64,000 nt of DNA from Deefgea chitinilytica (GTDB taxonomy: Bacteria > Pseudomonadota > Gammaproteobacteria > Burkholderiales > Chitinibacteraceae), in the NCBI RefSeq assembly GCF_016881405.1, contig NZ_WOFE01000001.1, positions 124,001 to 188,000 on the forward strand. Reading direction: 5' to 3'. Position numbers and translations under genes: made by a program. The notes under the pieces are model-generated. The model was not told the DNA's origin, did no database searches, and was given only the letters and a program-made list of their open reading frames with translations. Below are positions 17,373 to 26,816 of the stretch, one piece after another (the stretch's first letter is position 1; each line of letters starts with the position of its first letter).

Positions 17373-18296
17373 CTATGCGATATCAAATTGCATCCCGACT
17401 TCAAGTGGCGAGCCTGCCAAAAATGCTGCTGTGCTCAGGCGTTTGCCCCCTGATTTTTGTAGCTCGGTAATTCGTAATGCGCCACTGCCGCAAGCCACGG
17501 TGATGGCGTCTTTATCAATGGCAATAATAGTGCCTGCTGTGCCGTGATTTTCAACTGGGTTGGCGCGCCAGATTTTTATCATATTGCCATTCAGTACTGA
17601 TTGCGCGCTCGGGAAAGGATTGAAAGCGCGGATTTTTAAATCAAGTTGTTTGGCGGACTGTGACCAATCAATCATTGCTTCTTCTTTACTGAGTTTGGCG
17701 GCGTAAGTTACGCCTTCTGTTGGTTGAACTTGTCGTGGTAAATCGCTCAAATGAGCCAGTGCGTGCACAATTGCTTGCGCCCCTTGCACGGCTAATTTGT
17801 CGTGCAATGTTTGTGCATTATCGTCCAAGGTAATTGGCGTGGTATGAATTGAGAGCATGTCACCGGTATCTAGCCCGGCGTCCATTTGCATAATTGTGAT
17901 CCCTGTCGCTGGGTCACCTGCCAAAATCGCCCGTTGAATCGGCGCCGCACCACGCCAGCGTGGCAATAGGGACGCATGGATATTCAAGCAGCCAAAGCGC
18001 GGTAAATCCAAAATGATTTGAGGTAGTATTAGGCCGTAGGCAGCAACAACCATAACATCTGCAGCAATACCGATTAATGGTGCTTGTTGATCGCTAGTGC
18101 GTAATTTCTCTGGCTGGTAAATCGGCAAGTTGTGTTCAAGCGCGACTTGCTTGACGGCAGAAGGCGTCAATTTCATGCCACGACCACTGGGGCGGTCTGG
18201 CTGCGTTAATACCATGACAATCTCGTGACCTGCTGTGATCAGCGTTTTCAGTGCTTCTGCTGCAAAATCGGGGGTACCTGCAAAAATAATTTTCAT
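17373..18296 (-). CDS. fmt: Methionyl-tRNA formyltransferase
   Basis: Formylates Met-tRNAfMet for translation initiation, using 10-formyl-THF. Motifs: MKIIFAGTPDFAA, RPSGRGMKLTPS, the formyl-THF-binding and catalytic block CLNIHASLLPRWRGAAPIQRAI (Asn/His), QMDAGLDTGDML, and a C-terminal OB-like domain (residues ~205-307). 307 residues is close to E. coli (315). It follows def by 80 bases in the standard def-fmt pair; deformylase removes the group this enzyme adds. Confidence 0.97.
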   Translation of the reverse strand: MKIIFAGTPDFAAEALKTLITAGHEIVMVLTQPDRPSGRGMKLTPSAVKQVALEHNLPIYQPEKLRTSDQQAPLIGIAADVMVVAAYGLILPQIILDLPRFGCLNIHASLLPRWRGAAPIQRAILAGDPATGITIMQMDAGLDTGDMLSIHTTPITLDDNAQTLHDKLAVQGAQAIVHALAHLSDLPRQVQPTEGVTYAAKLSKEEAMIDWSQSAKQLDLKIRAFNPFPSAQSVLNGNMIKIWRANPVENHGTAGTIIAIDKDAITVACGSGALRITELQKSGGKRLSTAAFLAGSPLEVGMQFDIA

Positions 18297-18376
18297 GTGA
18301 GAGAGGCGTGAGTTGGAAGGGAGGATGGGGCTGAAGTGCTGCTGTGGGTTACCCCAGTTGCCTCACTTCGCACGCT
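18297..18376 (-). repeat. def-fmt spacer with weak dyad
   Basis: This 80-base spacer contains TGGGG...CCCCA and GAGGC...GCCTC arms and GTGAG/CTCAC words reminiscent of the elements at 35105-35185 and 58853-58899. The match is loose and could be chance. Confidence 0.25.
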
Positions 18377-18880
18377 TTACATGGTTTTTTTCTGATTTTT
18401 TTTTAATTTTTGCACAATTCGATTGAGTTTAAGTCGAGATAGTTTTTCCACAAACACTTTGCCATCAAGATGGTCAATTTCATGCTGAATGCAGATGGCC
18501 AGCAGACCGTCAGCATCAAGTGTGAATGGTTGGCCATGACGATCTAAGGCTTTCACAGTCAGCGTTTCGGCACGTTCAACCTCTTCATAAATTCCAGGCA
18601 CTGACAAGCAACCTTCTTCATAGGTCGTGTGTCCATCGGCGTTTATAATTTCTGGGTTGATTAAAACGAGCAAGTCATCTTTGTTTTCTGAGATGTCGAT
18701 CACGATTAAACGCTGATGAAAATTTACTTGTGTTGCTGCCAGGCCAATACCTGGTGCGGCGTACATGGTTTCTGCCATGTCATCGATTTGGCGTTGCAGG
18801 ACTGTGTCAAAAACCGTCACAGGCTTCGCAATTGTGTGTAAGCGCTCGTCGGGATAGTGCAGAATGTTTAAAATTGCCAT
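18377..18880 (-). CDS. def: Peptide deformylase
   Basis: Removes the formyl group from nascent N-formyl-Met, an Fe2+/Zn2+ enzyme acting at the ribosome exit. All three family motifs are present: GIGLAATQV (GxGxAAxQ), EEGCLSVPG (EGCLS, metal Cys) and QHEIDHLDG (HEXXH). 167 residues equals type I enzymes (E. coli 169). It is the first gene of the minus-strand run and is divergent from the LysM gene; the shared 170-base AT-rich spacer (18881-19050) presumably holds both promoters. Confidence 0.97.
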   Translation of the reverse strand: MAILNILHYPDERLHTIAKPVTVFDTVLQRQIDDMAETMYAAPGIGLAATQVNFHQRLIVIDISENKDDLLVLINPEIINADGHTTYEEGCLSVPGIYEEVERAETLTVKALDRHGQPFTLDADGLLAICIQHEIDHLDGKVFVEKLSRLKLNRIVQKLKKNQKKTM

Positions 18881-19050
18881 GTTTGCTTGCTAGACCAAAA
18901 GTTTATATGCAGAATTAATAATAGATAAGCTATAGATTATATTATATTGGATATGGGTTGTTTGGTTGCTAAATCAAGCCTCTATTTGATGAACTTCTTT
19001 TGAATTTTGCTTGCGGCTCGAAAATCTGCAAGAACTGGGCTCAAATTATT

Positions 19051-20121
19051 ATGCGTAAATCCATTATCTCTTTGCTTCTCGTCGCGGGTTTTGTCTCTGC
19101 ACCGCTGCTGGCTGATGAACTCAAATTAGCCAAAAATGCGCCTGACCGTTATGTTGTGGTGAAAGGTGATACTTTATGGGGCATTTCAGGTAAGTTTTTA
19201 AGCCAGCCTTGGCGTTGGCCAGAGATTTGGCAGCTGAATAAAGAAGAAATCAAAAATCCGCATTGGATTTATCCTGGTGATGTGATTGTTTTAGATACCT
19301 CAAGTGGTCAGCCACGCTTGAAATTATTGAAAAATCAAAAAGTAGATAGTCGTGGTGGCAACGGCAAGCTCAGTCCGCGAGTTCGTGAAACACCATTGTC
19401 TAGCGATGCGATCACTAGCATCCCGCATAAATCGATTGAGCCATTCTTGTCTAGACCCTTAGTGATGAGCGTGGAAGACTTTACTGCCGCACCACGTATC
19501 GCAGCCGGTCCTGATAATCGCTTGTTGTTTGGCCCTGGTGAACAAATTTACTCGGTTGATTTAGTTGGTGCTCAGGAAGGTGAAATTTGGCAGGCCTTCC
19601 GTAAAGGCAAGCAACTCACTAATCCAGAGGATCCAAACGAAGTCATTGGAATTGAAGTTAACTATTTAGGCGACATCCGCGTGCGGCGCGAAGGTGATGT
19701 TTCAACTCTCGTTGTCGTGAACAGCCGTGAAGAAATTACCGTCGGTGACCGCTTAATCCGTGCCCCTGAAAAACCGTTTATTAATTACGTGCCACACTTA
19801 CCTGCACAAGAAATCTCTGGCAAAGTGATTTCAACTTACGGCGGTGTTGCTGAGGCGGGTTCATTGACTACAGTGGTACTCAATCGCGGCGCACTTGATG
19901 GCGTTGATGTCGGTACTGTGTTGTTCTCGTACAAAGCACCTCGCGAAATTAAAAAAGAGGTAGATTCTGAACCAACTCGATTTACGCCGAAGTTGAAAAG
20001 TGGCAATTTGTTTGTTTACCGAGTGTTTCCAAAAGTCTCTTACGCATTGGTATTAGACAGCACCCTGCCAGTTAATGTGGGTGACGACGCGAAAGCAGAG
20101 GCTGTGGTTTCGGCGGAATAA
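19051..20121 (+). CDS. LysM-domain secreted protein
   Basis: Probable cell-wall-associated protein encoded upstream of dprA, as in many betaproteobacteria. ATG 19051 gives a clean signal peptide (MRKSIISLLLVAGFVSAPLLADE) while the longer frame adds an unrelated 17 residues. A single LysM peptidoglycan-binding domain follows at ~30-85 (YVVVKGDTLWGISGKFL, WPEIWQLNKEEIKNPHWIYPGD). The remaining ~270 residues are beta-rich with no recognised catalytic motif. 356 residues. Its stop is 2 bases before the dprA start, so the two are probably cotranscribed; the function of the linkage is not established. Confidence 0.88.
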   Translation: MRKSIISLLLVAGFVSAPLLADELKLAKNAPDRYVVVKGDTLWGISGKFLSQPWRWPEIWQLNKEEIKNPHWIYPGDVIVLDTSSGQPRLKLLKNQKVDSRGGNGKLSPRVRETPLSSDAITSIPHKSIEPFLSRPLVMSVEDFTAAPRIAAGPDNRLLFGPGEQIYSVDLVGAQEGEIWQAFRKGKQLTNPEDPNEVIGIEVNYLGDIRVRREGDVSTLVVVNSREEITVGDRLIRAPEKPFINYVPHLPAQEISGKVISTYGGVAEAGSLTTVVLNRGALDGVDVGTVLFSYKAPREIKKEVDSEPTRFTPKLKSGNLFVYRVFPKVSYALVLDSTLPVNVGDDAKAEAVVSAE

Positions 20122-20123
20122 AT

Positions 20124-21233
20124 TTGTTAGATTCTGATCTTGAAAATTGGCTACGACTTTCCCTGGTTTCTGGGTTGGGAGTTCGTAGCCAATTGCTTTT
20201 ATTGCGCCACTTTGGCGAACCTGCTGCGATCTTTTCTGCTTCACGCGCCGAATTAAAGGGCTTAGTTTCGCCTGCATTGGTCGATGGCATCATTCATATG
20301 GCGCAAATAGAAAATTATCCTGAGCGTCAATTAATAGAAGACTGGCTAGCGGGGCAAAATCACGCCTTACTCACCTTAGATCATCCTGCCTATCCCTCAC
20401 AATTATTGTCTTTGCCAGATCCGCCGACGCTTTTATATGCCAAAGGAAACTTGAAATTATTGCAAAAGCCCGCACTCAGTATTGTGGGTAGTCGTAATTC
20501 CACACAGCAGGGGATTTGTAATGCTGAAGCTTTTGCACAGCATTTATCCAATAGCGGCTTATGTATCGTGAGTGGTTTAGCCAGTGGAGTTGATGCGGCA
20601 GCGCATCGAGGTGGTTTGTTGGGTGTTGGGTCGAGTATTGCGGTGATTGGTACAGGTATTGATAGAATCTATCCTGCCAGCAATCGTGATTTAGCGCATC
20701 AGTTGGCGCAAAATGGATTGATCTTGTCTGAGTTTGCTCTTGGTTCACCACCGATTGCTAGTCATTTCCCACAACGAAATAGAATTATTGCTGCTTTAGG
20801 TTTGGGATGTTTGGTCGTCGAGGCTGCTCTTGGTAGTGGCTCACTGATCACCGCGCGACAAGCGGTTGATATTGGGCGTGAGGTATTTGCTATCCCAGGT
20901 TCCATCCATTCACCACTTGCAAAAGGTTGTCATTCACTAATTAAAAATGGTGCGAAGTTAGTTGAGTCTGCAGATGATATCTTGGCTGAACTGTGTTTTG
21001 GCAATGATCTATTTTCGACACCCGTTCAGGTAAAAGATACAACGACGAGTACCGAATCTGAGACCTCAATTTTAGATATTTTGGGTTGGGATCCGATCGA
21101 TTTAGAAACATTAATTGAACGGACTAGCTTGACGAATTCCGCGCTGTGCGAGATTCTGTTGGGTTTGGAATTAGAAGGGAAGCTGGCTTCTTTGCCTGGC
21201 GGACGCTATCAACGCATTGGCGGTGGGGTTTAA
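20124..21233 (+). CDS. dprA: DNA-processing protein DprA
   Basis: Loads RecA on single-stranded DNA during natural transformation. N-terminal SAM/HhH-like region (LRLSLVSGLGVRSQLLLLRHFG), then the Rossmann-like core with SIVGSRNST, GLASGVDAAAHRG, AVIGTGIDRIYPASNRDLA, SEFALGSPP, FPQRNRIIAALG and EAALGSGSLITARQAVDIGREVFAIPGSI, and a C-terminal winged-helix-like domain. 369 residues. The only plausible start is TTG 20124, since a stop lies just upstream and the next Met is past the N-terminal domain. Its presence is compatible with competence but no other competence gene lies nearby. Confidence 0.95.
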   Translation: MLDSDLENWLRLSLVSGLGVRSQLLLLRHFGEPAAIFSASRAELKGLVSPALVDGIIHMAQIENYPERQLIEDWLAGQNHALLTLDHPAYPSQLLSLPDPPTLLYAKGNLKLLQKPALSIVGSRNSTQQGICNAEAFAQHLSNSGLCIVSGLASGVDAAAHRGGLLGVGSSIAVIGTGIDRIYPASNRDLAHQLAQNGLILSEFALGSPPIASHFPQRNRIIAALGLGCLVVEAALGSGSLITARQAVDIGREVFAIPGSIHSPLAKGCHSLIKNGAKLVESADDILAELCFGNDLFSTPVQVKDTTTSTESETSILDILGWDPIDLETLIERTSLTNSALCEILLGLELEGKLASLPGGRYQRIGGGV

Positions 21234-21241
21234 ATTAAATT

Positions 21242-21700
21242 ATGTTAGAAGTCCTTGCTTACCTTTTTGAGCAGTTTTATAACGCAGATGGCTTGCCAGA
21301 TATGTCTCAGCTCGCCAAAAAGTTATCTTTGGCTGGCTTTGAGGGTGAAGATATCCATGATGCTTTGACATGGTTGTCTGAACTGAAACAAATCGATATT
21401 GCGCCGTATCAGTTACTTGATAGTAAAGAGCTGGGTTTTCGTTCTTTACACCCTATTGAGTTGGAGCGCTTGAGTGAAGAAGCGGCGCTCTTTTTGCATG
21501 CTTTAGATGCCACTCGCGTTTTGAGCGCGGGTGAGCGTGAATTAGTGCTGGATCGGCTTTGGCGCGAGCCCGATGGTGAGGTCGTGTTGGAGCGGATTAA
21601 ATTAATTGTATTAATGGTAATTTGGCAAAAGCGTGATGCTTTGTCCAATCTACTGATCGAGGAGTTGTTGTTTGGTCGTGAAGGTTTTGCCTTACATTAA
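21242..21700 (+). CDS. smg: Smg family (DUF494) protein
   Basis: Small cytosolic protein of the Smg/DUF494 family, function unknown, nearly always between dprA and topA as here. The N-terminus LEVLAYLFEQFY followed by an acidic loop and LAGFEGEDIHDALTWLSEL is diagnostic, as are RSLHPIELERLSEEAALFLHALD and the C-terminal hydrophobic LIVLMVIWQKRDALSNLLIEELLF. 152 residues, typical length. ATG 21242 is 8 bases after the dprA stop. Confidence 0.93.
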   Translation: MLEVLAYLFEQFYNADGLPDMSQLAKKLSLAGFEGEDIHDALTWLSELKQIDIAPYQLLDSKELGFRSLHPIELERLSEEAALFLHALDATRVLSAGERELVLDRLWREPDGEVVLERIKLIVLMVIWQKRDALSNLLIEELLFGREGFALH

Positions 21701-21754
21701 GAGCTATTTGCACCACACACTCCAGTTTTCGAATCTCTGCTGCCTTGGGGAACC

Positions 21755-24058
21755 ATGCCGGCCAATCTACTTATCGTTGAGTCGCCTTCGAAAGCGAAAA
21801 CTCTACAAAAATATTTAGGCAAAGACTTTCAAATTCTTGCCTCCTATGGTCACGTCCGTGGATTAGTCCGTAAATCGGGCTCAGTTGATCCTGAAAAAGA
21901 CTTCAAAATGAAGTATCAGGTGATCGATAAAAATAAAAAGCACGTAGATGCGATCTGTGATGCCGTTGAAGCTGCTGATCATGTTTATCTCGCTTCCGAT
22001 CCGGACCGCGAAGGTGAGGCAATTTCTTGGCACATCATGGAAATTTTGAAAGCCAAAAAATTACTCAACCCAGAAAAAACGTTCAAACGGGTGGTGTTTC
22101 ACGAAATTACTGAAACGGCTGTTTTGCATGCAGTTGCTAATCCCCGTGATATTGATTTCAACTTGGTAAATGCTCAGCAAGCGCGTAGTGCTTTGGATTA
22201 TCTGGTTGGCTTTAACCTATCACCGCTCTTGTGGCGCAAGGTTCGTACTGGTCTCTCAGCAGGGCGCGTACAGAGTCCTGCGCTGCGTTTGATTTGCGAA
22301 CGCGAGATTGAAATCCGTGCGTTTAATCCGCAAGAATATTGGTCGATTCATCTCGACACCAAGAAAGGCCGCAGCAAAGTCGCAGCCAAGTTAACCACTT
22401 GGCAGGGTAAGAAGCTCGATCAATTCGATATTCCAAATGAAACTGAGCAGACCGCAATTTTGGCTGGTTTAGCGGGCAAAGATGCGGTTGTTCACTCGGT
22501 TGAAAAGAAAAAGAAATCACGCAGCCCTGCTGCGCCATTTACGACCTCGACCTTGCAGCAAGAAGCAGTGCGTAAACTTGGCTTTACCACTGATCGTGCA
22601 ATGCGCACGGCACAGCAATTGTATGAAGGGATTAATCTTGGCGGAGAAACGGTCGGTCTGATCACTTATATGCGTACGGACTCGGTCGCTTTATCGAATG
22701 ATGCTTTGGCTGAAATTCGTGGCTATATCAGCGAGCATTTTGAAAAAGAGTATTTACCGAAAGACCCGATAGCTTATAAAAATAAAGCTAAAAATGCGCA
22801 AGAGGCTCATGAGGCTATTCGACCTACCTCGATTCTGCGCACGCCAGAGTCCGTTAAAACGTTTTTGTCGCCTGAACAATTCAAGTTGTATCAAATGATT
22901 TGGAAGCGCACGCTATCTTGCCAAATGACTCCGGCTAAGTTTGATACGGTTGCGGTGGATATCGCAGTCGGTGGCCCAGAGAATCTGTTCCGCGCAACAG
23001 GGCAAACCTTAGTATTTCCTGGCTTTATCGCCGTCTACCAAGAAGATGCCGATGATGTCGATGACGACGAAGATGAAGCACGTCTGCCCGTGATGCTTGA
23101 GGGCGATGTGCTTCCAGTGGAAAAAATCTTTGGCGAACAGCACTTCACTCAGCCTCCACCTCGTTTTACAGAGGCGAGTTTGGTAAAGTCGCTTGAAGAG
23201 TTCGGTATTGGTCGCCCATCGACGTATGCGTCGATTATTTTCACGTTAAAAGATCGCGAATACGTGATTTTGGATAAAAAACGCTTCACGCCAACGGATA
23301 CTGGCGAAGTCGTGAATAAGTTTTTGTCCGAACACTTTACGCAGTACGTCGATTACAATTTCACCGCGAAACTAGAAGACAAACTTGATGAAATTTCCAA
23401 TGGCAGTCGTGAATGGATTCCGGTCTTAGAAGAGTTTTGGAACAAATTTCATAAGCTAGTCGAAGAAAAACAAGCTTTATCACGCGCAGAAGCAACGCAT
23501 GAAGCGATGGATGAAGATTGCCCGAAATGTGGCAAACATAAGCTGTCGATTCGTTTGGGTCGTCGTGGCCGCTTTATTAGCTGCAGTTCGTATCCAGAAT
23601 GCGATTACACCCGCAATATTGGCGACGATCCAAATGCCGCGCCGCTTGAGCCAGAAGTGGTGCCAGATCGAACGTGCCCAAAATGCGAATCGCCGTTGCA
23701 TATTAAGTTAGGCCGTTACGGTAAATTTATTGGCTGCTCAGCTTATCCAAAATGCAAGCACATCGAGCCTTTAGAAAAACCGAAAGACACGGGAATTGAA
23801 TGCCCTGAGTGCCATAAAGGTAGCTTGATTGAACGCAAGAGCCGCTACGGCAAGCTATTTTATTCGTGCAATACCTATCCCGATTGTAAATATGCCACGT
23901 GGAATCCGCCAGTTGCCGAGGCTTGCCCGCAGTGTAAATGGCCAATTATGACGATTAAAGTCACTAAACGCCGCGGGACGGAAAAAGTTTGCCCACAGAA
24001 GGAATGCGGTTACAGTGAGGTATTGATACCGCCACCAGAAAAAGAACCTAAATCATAG
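21755..24058 (+). CDS. topA: DNA topoisomerase I
   Basis: Type IA topoisomerase that relaxes negative supercoils. Toprim domain at the N-terminus (LIVESPSKAKTLQKYLG, YLASDPDREGEAISWH), GLSAGRVQSPALRLICERE, and the active-site Tyr near residue 305 in LITYMRTDSVALS; FGIGRPSTYASII follows. The C-terminus has four cysteine ribbons: CPKCGKHKLSI...CSSYPEC, CPKCESPLHI...CSAYPKC, CPECHKGSLI...CNTYPDC and CPQCKWPIM...CPQKEC, the last lacking the usual xYPxC form. 767 residues versus 865 in E. coli. It is closed by a terminator at 24111. Confidence 0.98.
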   Translation: MPANLLIVESPSKAKTLQKYLGKDFQILASYGHVRGLVRKSGSVDPEKDFKMKYQVIDKNKKHVDAICDAVEAADHVYLASDPDREGEAISWHIMEILKAKKLLNPEKTFKRVVFHEITETAVLHAVANPRDIDFNLVNAQQARSALDYLVGFNLSPLLWRKVRTGLSAGRVQSPALRLICEREIEIRAFNPQEYWSIHLDTKKGRSKVAAKLTTWQGKKLDQFDIPNETEQTAILAGLAGKDAVVHSVEKKKKSRSPAAPFTTSTLQQEAVRKLGFTTDRAMRTAQQLYEGINLGGETVGLITYMRTDSVALSNDALAEIRGYISEHFEKEYLPKDPIAYKNKAKNAQEAHEAIRPTSILRTPESVKTFLSPEQFKLYQMIWKRTLSCQMTPAKFDTVAVDIAVGGPENLFRATGQTLVFPGFIAVYQEDADDVDDDEDEARLPVMLEGDVLPVEKIFGEQHFTQPPPRFTEASLVKSLEEFGIGRPSTYASIIFTLKDREYVILDKKRFTPTDTGEVVNKFLSEHFTQYVDYNFTAKLEDKLDEISNGSREWIPVLEEFWNKFHKLVEEKQALSRAEATHEAMDEDCPKCGKHKLSIRLGRRGRFISCSSYPECDYTRNIGDDPNAAPLEPEVVPDRTCPKCESPLHIKLGRYGKFIGCSAYPKCKHIEPLEKPKDTGIECPECHKGSLIERKSRYGKLFYSCNTYPDCKYATWNPPVAEACPQCKWPIMTIKVTKRRGTEKVCPQKECGYSEVLIPPPEKEPKS

Positions 24059-24110
24059 GTGCTGGGTCTTACAGCAAATTGGGGTCGCCTTTATATCGAA
24101 GATGACCTAG

Positions 24111-24138
24111 AACGGGAATCGGATTGGTTCCCGTTTTT
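24111..24138 (+). terminator. topA terminator
   Basis: AACGGGAA, a 9-base loop TCGGATTGG, then TTCCCGTT and a T run, 52 bases after the topA stop. Confidence 0.85.
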
Positions 24139-24182
24139 CGTTTAAGTTTTGCAAGCTAACATGAAAATTACTTGGGGCTGTT

Positions 24183-26795
24183 GTGTTGCCAGAGAATAAT
24201 TCGTTTAACTCAAAGCAATTTCATATGCATGAGGCTTTGGCGCTTTATCAAACCTATTTTACTGCGTTTGATAATGTGGTGAGCTTGCTTGCCAACGCCG
24301 ATGATCCCGAGTCAATCATTGAGATGCTGCGTACGCTGGCAGAAGCTTCGCACAGTAGCATGAGTGGTTTGTACTTAAACGAAGGAAATGGTAAGACGGC
24401 ACGTTTAGTCGCTGCTTGGCGTGATCAAGATTGTCATTTAGCGAGAAATACCCCCCAGCCGTTTGTTTCGCTAGAATATGCTCAATATCCACTTCTGGCC
24501 GATACCCTTGCTGTTGGTATGGTATTGAATAAATCATTATTAGAGTTACCGCTAGCAGAGCAAATGCTGCTCGCGCAAGTTGGGGTTCGGCAATTACTCT
24601 GTATTCCCTTGCTAGATAACGGCAGTTTGTTTGGATTTTTGATTTTTCTAAATGATGACGAACGGCCACCGCGCGACAGTATGGAGTTGCGTTTATTGTC
24701 AATGCTAGCTAATCACGTTGCACAAGCCTTGCTTAAAGCCAAAATTGAAGCCGAGTCATTGGCGAATCAGCAGCGTTTACGTGCGCTGGTGGGGGGCACG
24801 CAAGACATGGTGTTCGAATTGGAACCGAATGGTGTCATTTGCCAAGTTTGGTCAGGGCATCCAAGCTTGCCATCGGTCGAACATCTATTAGGGCGACCAT
24901 TGACTGTTGCGCTGCCTTTTGAATTAGCTAACGAGCTAGTGCATCGTTTGCCAAAATTGTTGGCAGGACAAGCCAGTATGCAGTTTCACTGCACTCTGAG
25001 TACTGAGAATGTCTGCTTTTTGGTGCGTTTGCAGCCTGTTAGTGCGGGGAGCAAATTGCATGCTGTGGTTTTAATGCAAGATGTGACGGTGTTGATGCAG
25101 GACGCTGCACGCAAAAAAACCATGCTGGAAACTTTAAACCTGCTGGAAGAGGCCATTATTGATTTGTCGCCGGCAGGGCAACTTGTTGAAACCACATCAG
25201 TTTGGCCACGTTTACGTGGTATCGATCCGCGCCACTTAAGTCAAGATCTTGGCCGTTCCTTGTTAACTTGGGTTTACCCTGAAGATAACGGTCTGGTTGG
25301 TGGCATTATCGCTCAAATGGTCAAAACGGCCGAAGCCGCTACTGTGCGTTTTCGCTTAATGCGGGAGGATGGTGAGTTTGTTTGGGTGGAGGCTAGGCTG
25401 ATCGCTCATAAGGCTGCCGATGGAAAAGTGGCTGGCTTGCGCGGCGTTTTGCGCGATGTAACTGTGGCGCATTTGAATGAGCAACATATCACCCAATTGG
25501 CTTTGTACGATGGCTTAACTAATTTACCTAATCGTTTGTTGCTTGACGATGAACTGCACCGCGCAATTGATCAGGCGAGGGTGCAAAATTGTAAAGTTGG
25601 TCTTGGCTTTATCGATTTAGATCATTTTAAGCAAATTAATGATGCTTTTGGTCACAAGACGGGTGATGAGCTATTGATCAGTTTATCCAAGCGTTTGAAA
25701 GCTGTTTTGCCAGAAGACGCGGTGTTGGCACGCTGGGGGGGGGATGAGTTTATTGCGCTGATTCCAAATCTGAGCGACATCATTCAGTTAAAGCAAGTAG
25801 CCGAACAGCTTCGCGGTGCGGCACGGGAATCGATTAGTATCAATGGCATGGAGACGCAGCCGACCATCTCGGTTGGCTTTGCTATTTATCCAGACAATGC
25901 AGAAAGCGGTGAAGAACTGCTCTCTGCGGCGGATCATACGATGTACCATGCCAAGCACGCAGGTCGTAATACGGCGTGTTTTTATAGCGACATCGTGCAT
26001 CTCAAAGCGCTGGGTCGTGAACACGTAGCGATTCAATCTCGATTGTCGAGCGCGATTAAACACGGTGGCTTGCAGGTCTTTTATCAGCCGATTGTTAACT
26101 CTCGTACTGGTGAAGTGATTGCGGTTGAAGCGCTGGCTCGTTGGCTGGATGATAAGAGCGGCTGGATTAGTCCTGAGCTATTTATTCCAATGGCAGAGAA
26201 AGTTGGACTGATTCAAGAGTTGTCTGAGCAAATTATGCTGATTGCGTTTGCGAAATTGCGCGATTGGCGTGATAGCGGATTGGCACAAAAAGTGATGATT
26301 AATATTTCACGTAGCCAGCTCTTTTTGCCAAATTTTGTTACGCAACTGGTTGAGCGACTCAGCCAATTCCGCTTACGTCCTTCCGATATTATTTTAGAAA
26401 TTACCGAGAGCGTTGCCTTAACGGATTATTCGCGGCAGATGCGACATTTGCGACAGCTGCGTTTGGCGGGATTTGAGTTGGCGATTGATGATTTTGGCAC
26501 GGGTTATTCATCACTGTCGCAATTGCATGAGATGCCGGCGCAAATGTTAAAAGTGGATGTTTCCTTTGCGCAGCGTTTGCATACCGAAGAAGGTCGGCGT
26601 GTGATGCAAGCCATCGCGCAAATGGCGCAAGGTTTGCAGTTAGATTTGGTGATTGAAGGGGTAGAAAATTTAGAAACCGCACGCTTTTTGCAGGGCTTGG
26701 GCGTGAATTATATGCAGGGTTTCTATTTTAGTGAGGCGGTTCCTGCTGGCGTGGCGGAATTATGGATGCGCTTGGGATTATTGGCTAAGATGTAA
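24183..26795 (+). CDS. GAF-PAS-PAS-GGDEF-EAL c-di-GMP protein
   Basis: Cytoplasmic c-di-GMP turnover protein with no membrane segment. Order: GAF-like (~20-195), two PAS-like segments (~200-310 and ~315-435, the second with a PAC-type MREDGEFVWVEARL), GGDEF (~440-600; RWGGDEF, LDHFKQIND) and EAL (~615-860). EAL-site residues are all visible: VEALARW, NISRSQL, EITESV, DDFGTGYSSL, KVDVSF, IEGVEN and MQGFYFSEAV, so phosphodiesterase activity is likely. The GGDEF motif is intact, but the position five residues upstream reads PEDA, so the RxxD I-site is absent. GTG 24183 has GGGG five bases upstream; the next ATG (24225) has no ribosome site. Direction of net activity cannot be told. Confidence 0.93.
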   Translation: MLPENNSFNSKQFHMHEALALYQTYFTAFDNVVSLLANADDPESIIEMLRTLAEASHSSMSGLYLNEGNGKTARLVAAWRDQDCHLARNTPQPFVSLEYAQYPLLADTLAVGMVLNKSLLELPLAEQMLLAQVGVRQLLCIPLLDNGSLFGFLIFLNDDERPPRDSMELRLLSMLANHVAQALLKAKIEAESLANQQRLRALVGGTQDMVFELEPNGVICQVWSGHPSLPSVEHLLGRPLTVALPFELANELVHRLPKLLAGQASMQFHCTLSTENVCFLVRLQPVSAGSKLHAVVLMQDVTVLMQDAARKKTMLETLNLLEEAIIDLSPAGQLVETTSVWPRLRGIDPRHLSQDLGRSLLTWVYPEDNGLVGGIIAQMVKTAEAATVRFRLMREDGEFVWVEARLIAHKAADGKVAGLRGVLRDVTVAHLNEQHITQLALYDGLTNLPNRLLLDDELHRAIDQARVQNCKVGLGFIDLDHFKQINDAFGHKTGDELLISLSKRLKAVLPEDAVLARWGGDEFIALIPNLSDIIQLKQVAEQLRGAARESISINGMETQPTISVGFAIYPDNAESGEELLSAADHTMYHAKHAGRNTACFYSDIVHLKALGREHVAIQSRLSSAIKHGGLQVFYQPIVNSRTGEVIAVEALARWLDDKSGWISPELFIPMAEKVGLIQELSEQIMLIAFAKLRDWRDSGLAQKVMINISRSQLFLPNFVTQLVERLSQFRLRPSDIILEITESVALTDYSRQMRHLRQLRLAGFELAIDDFGTGYSSLSQLHEMPAQMLKVDVSFAQRLHTEEGRRVMQAIAQMAQGLQLDLVIEGVENLETARFLQGLGVNYMQGFYFSEAVPAGVAELWMRLGLLAKM

Positions 26796-26816
26796 TCAAC
26801 TTTCTGGCCTGCGGCA

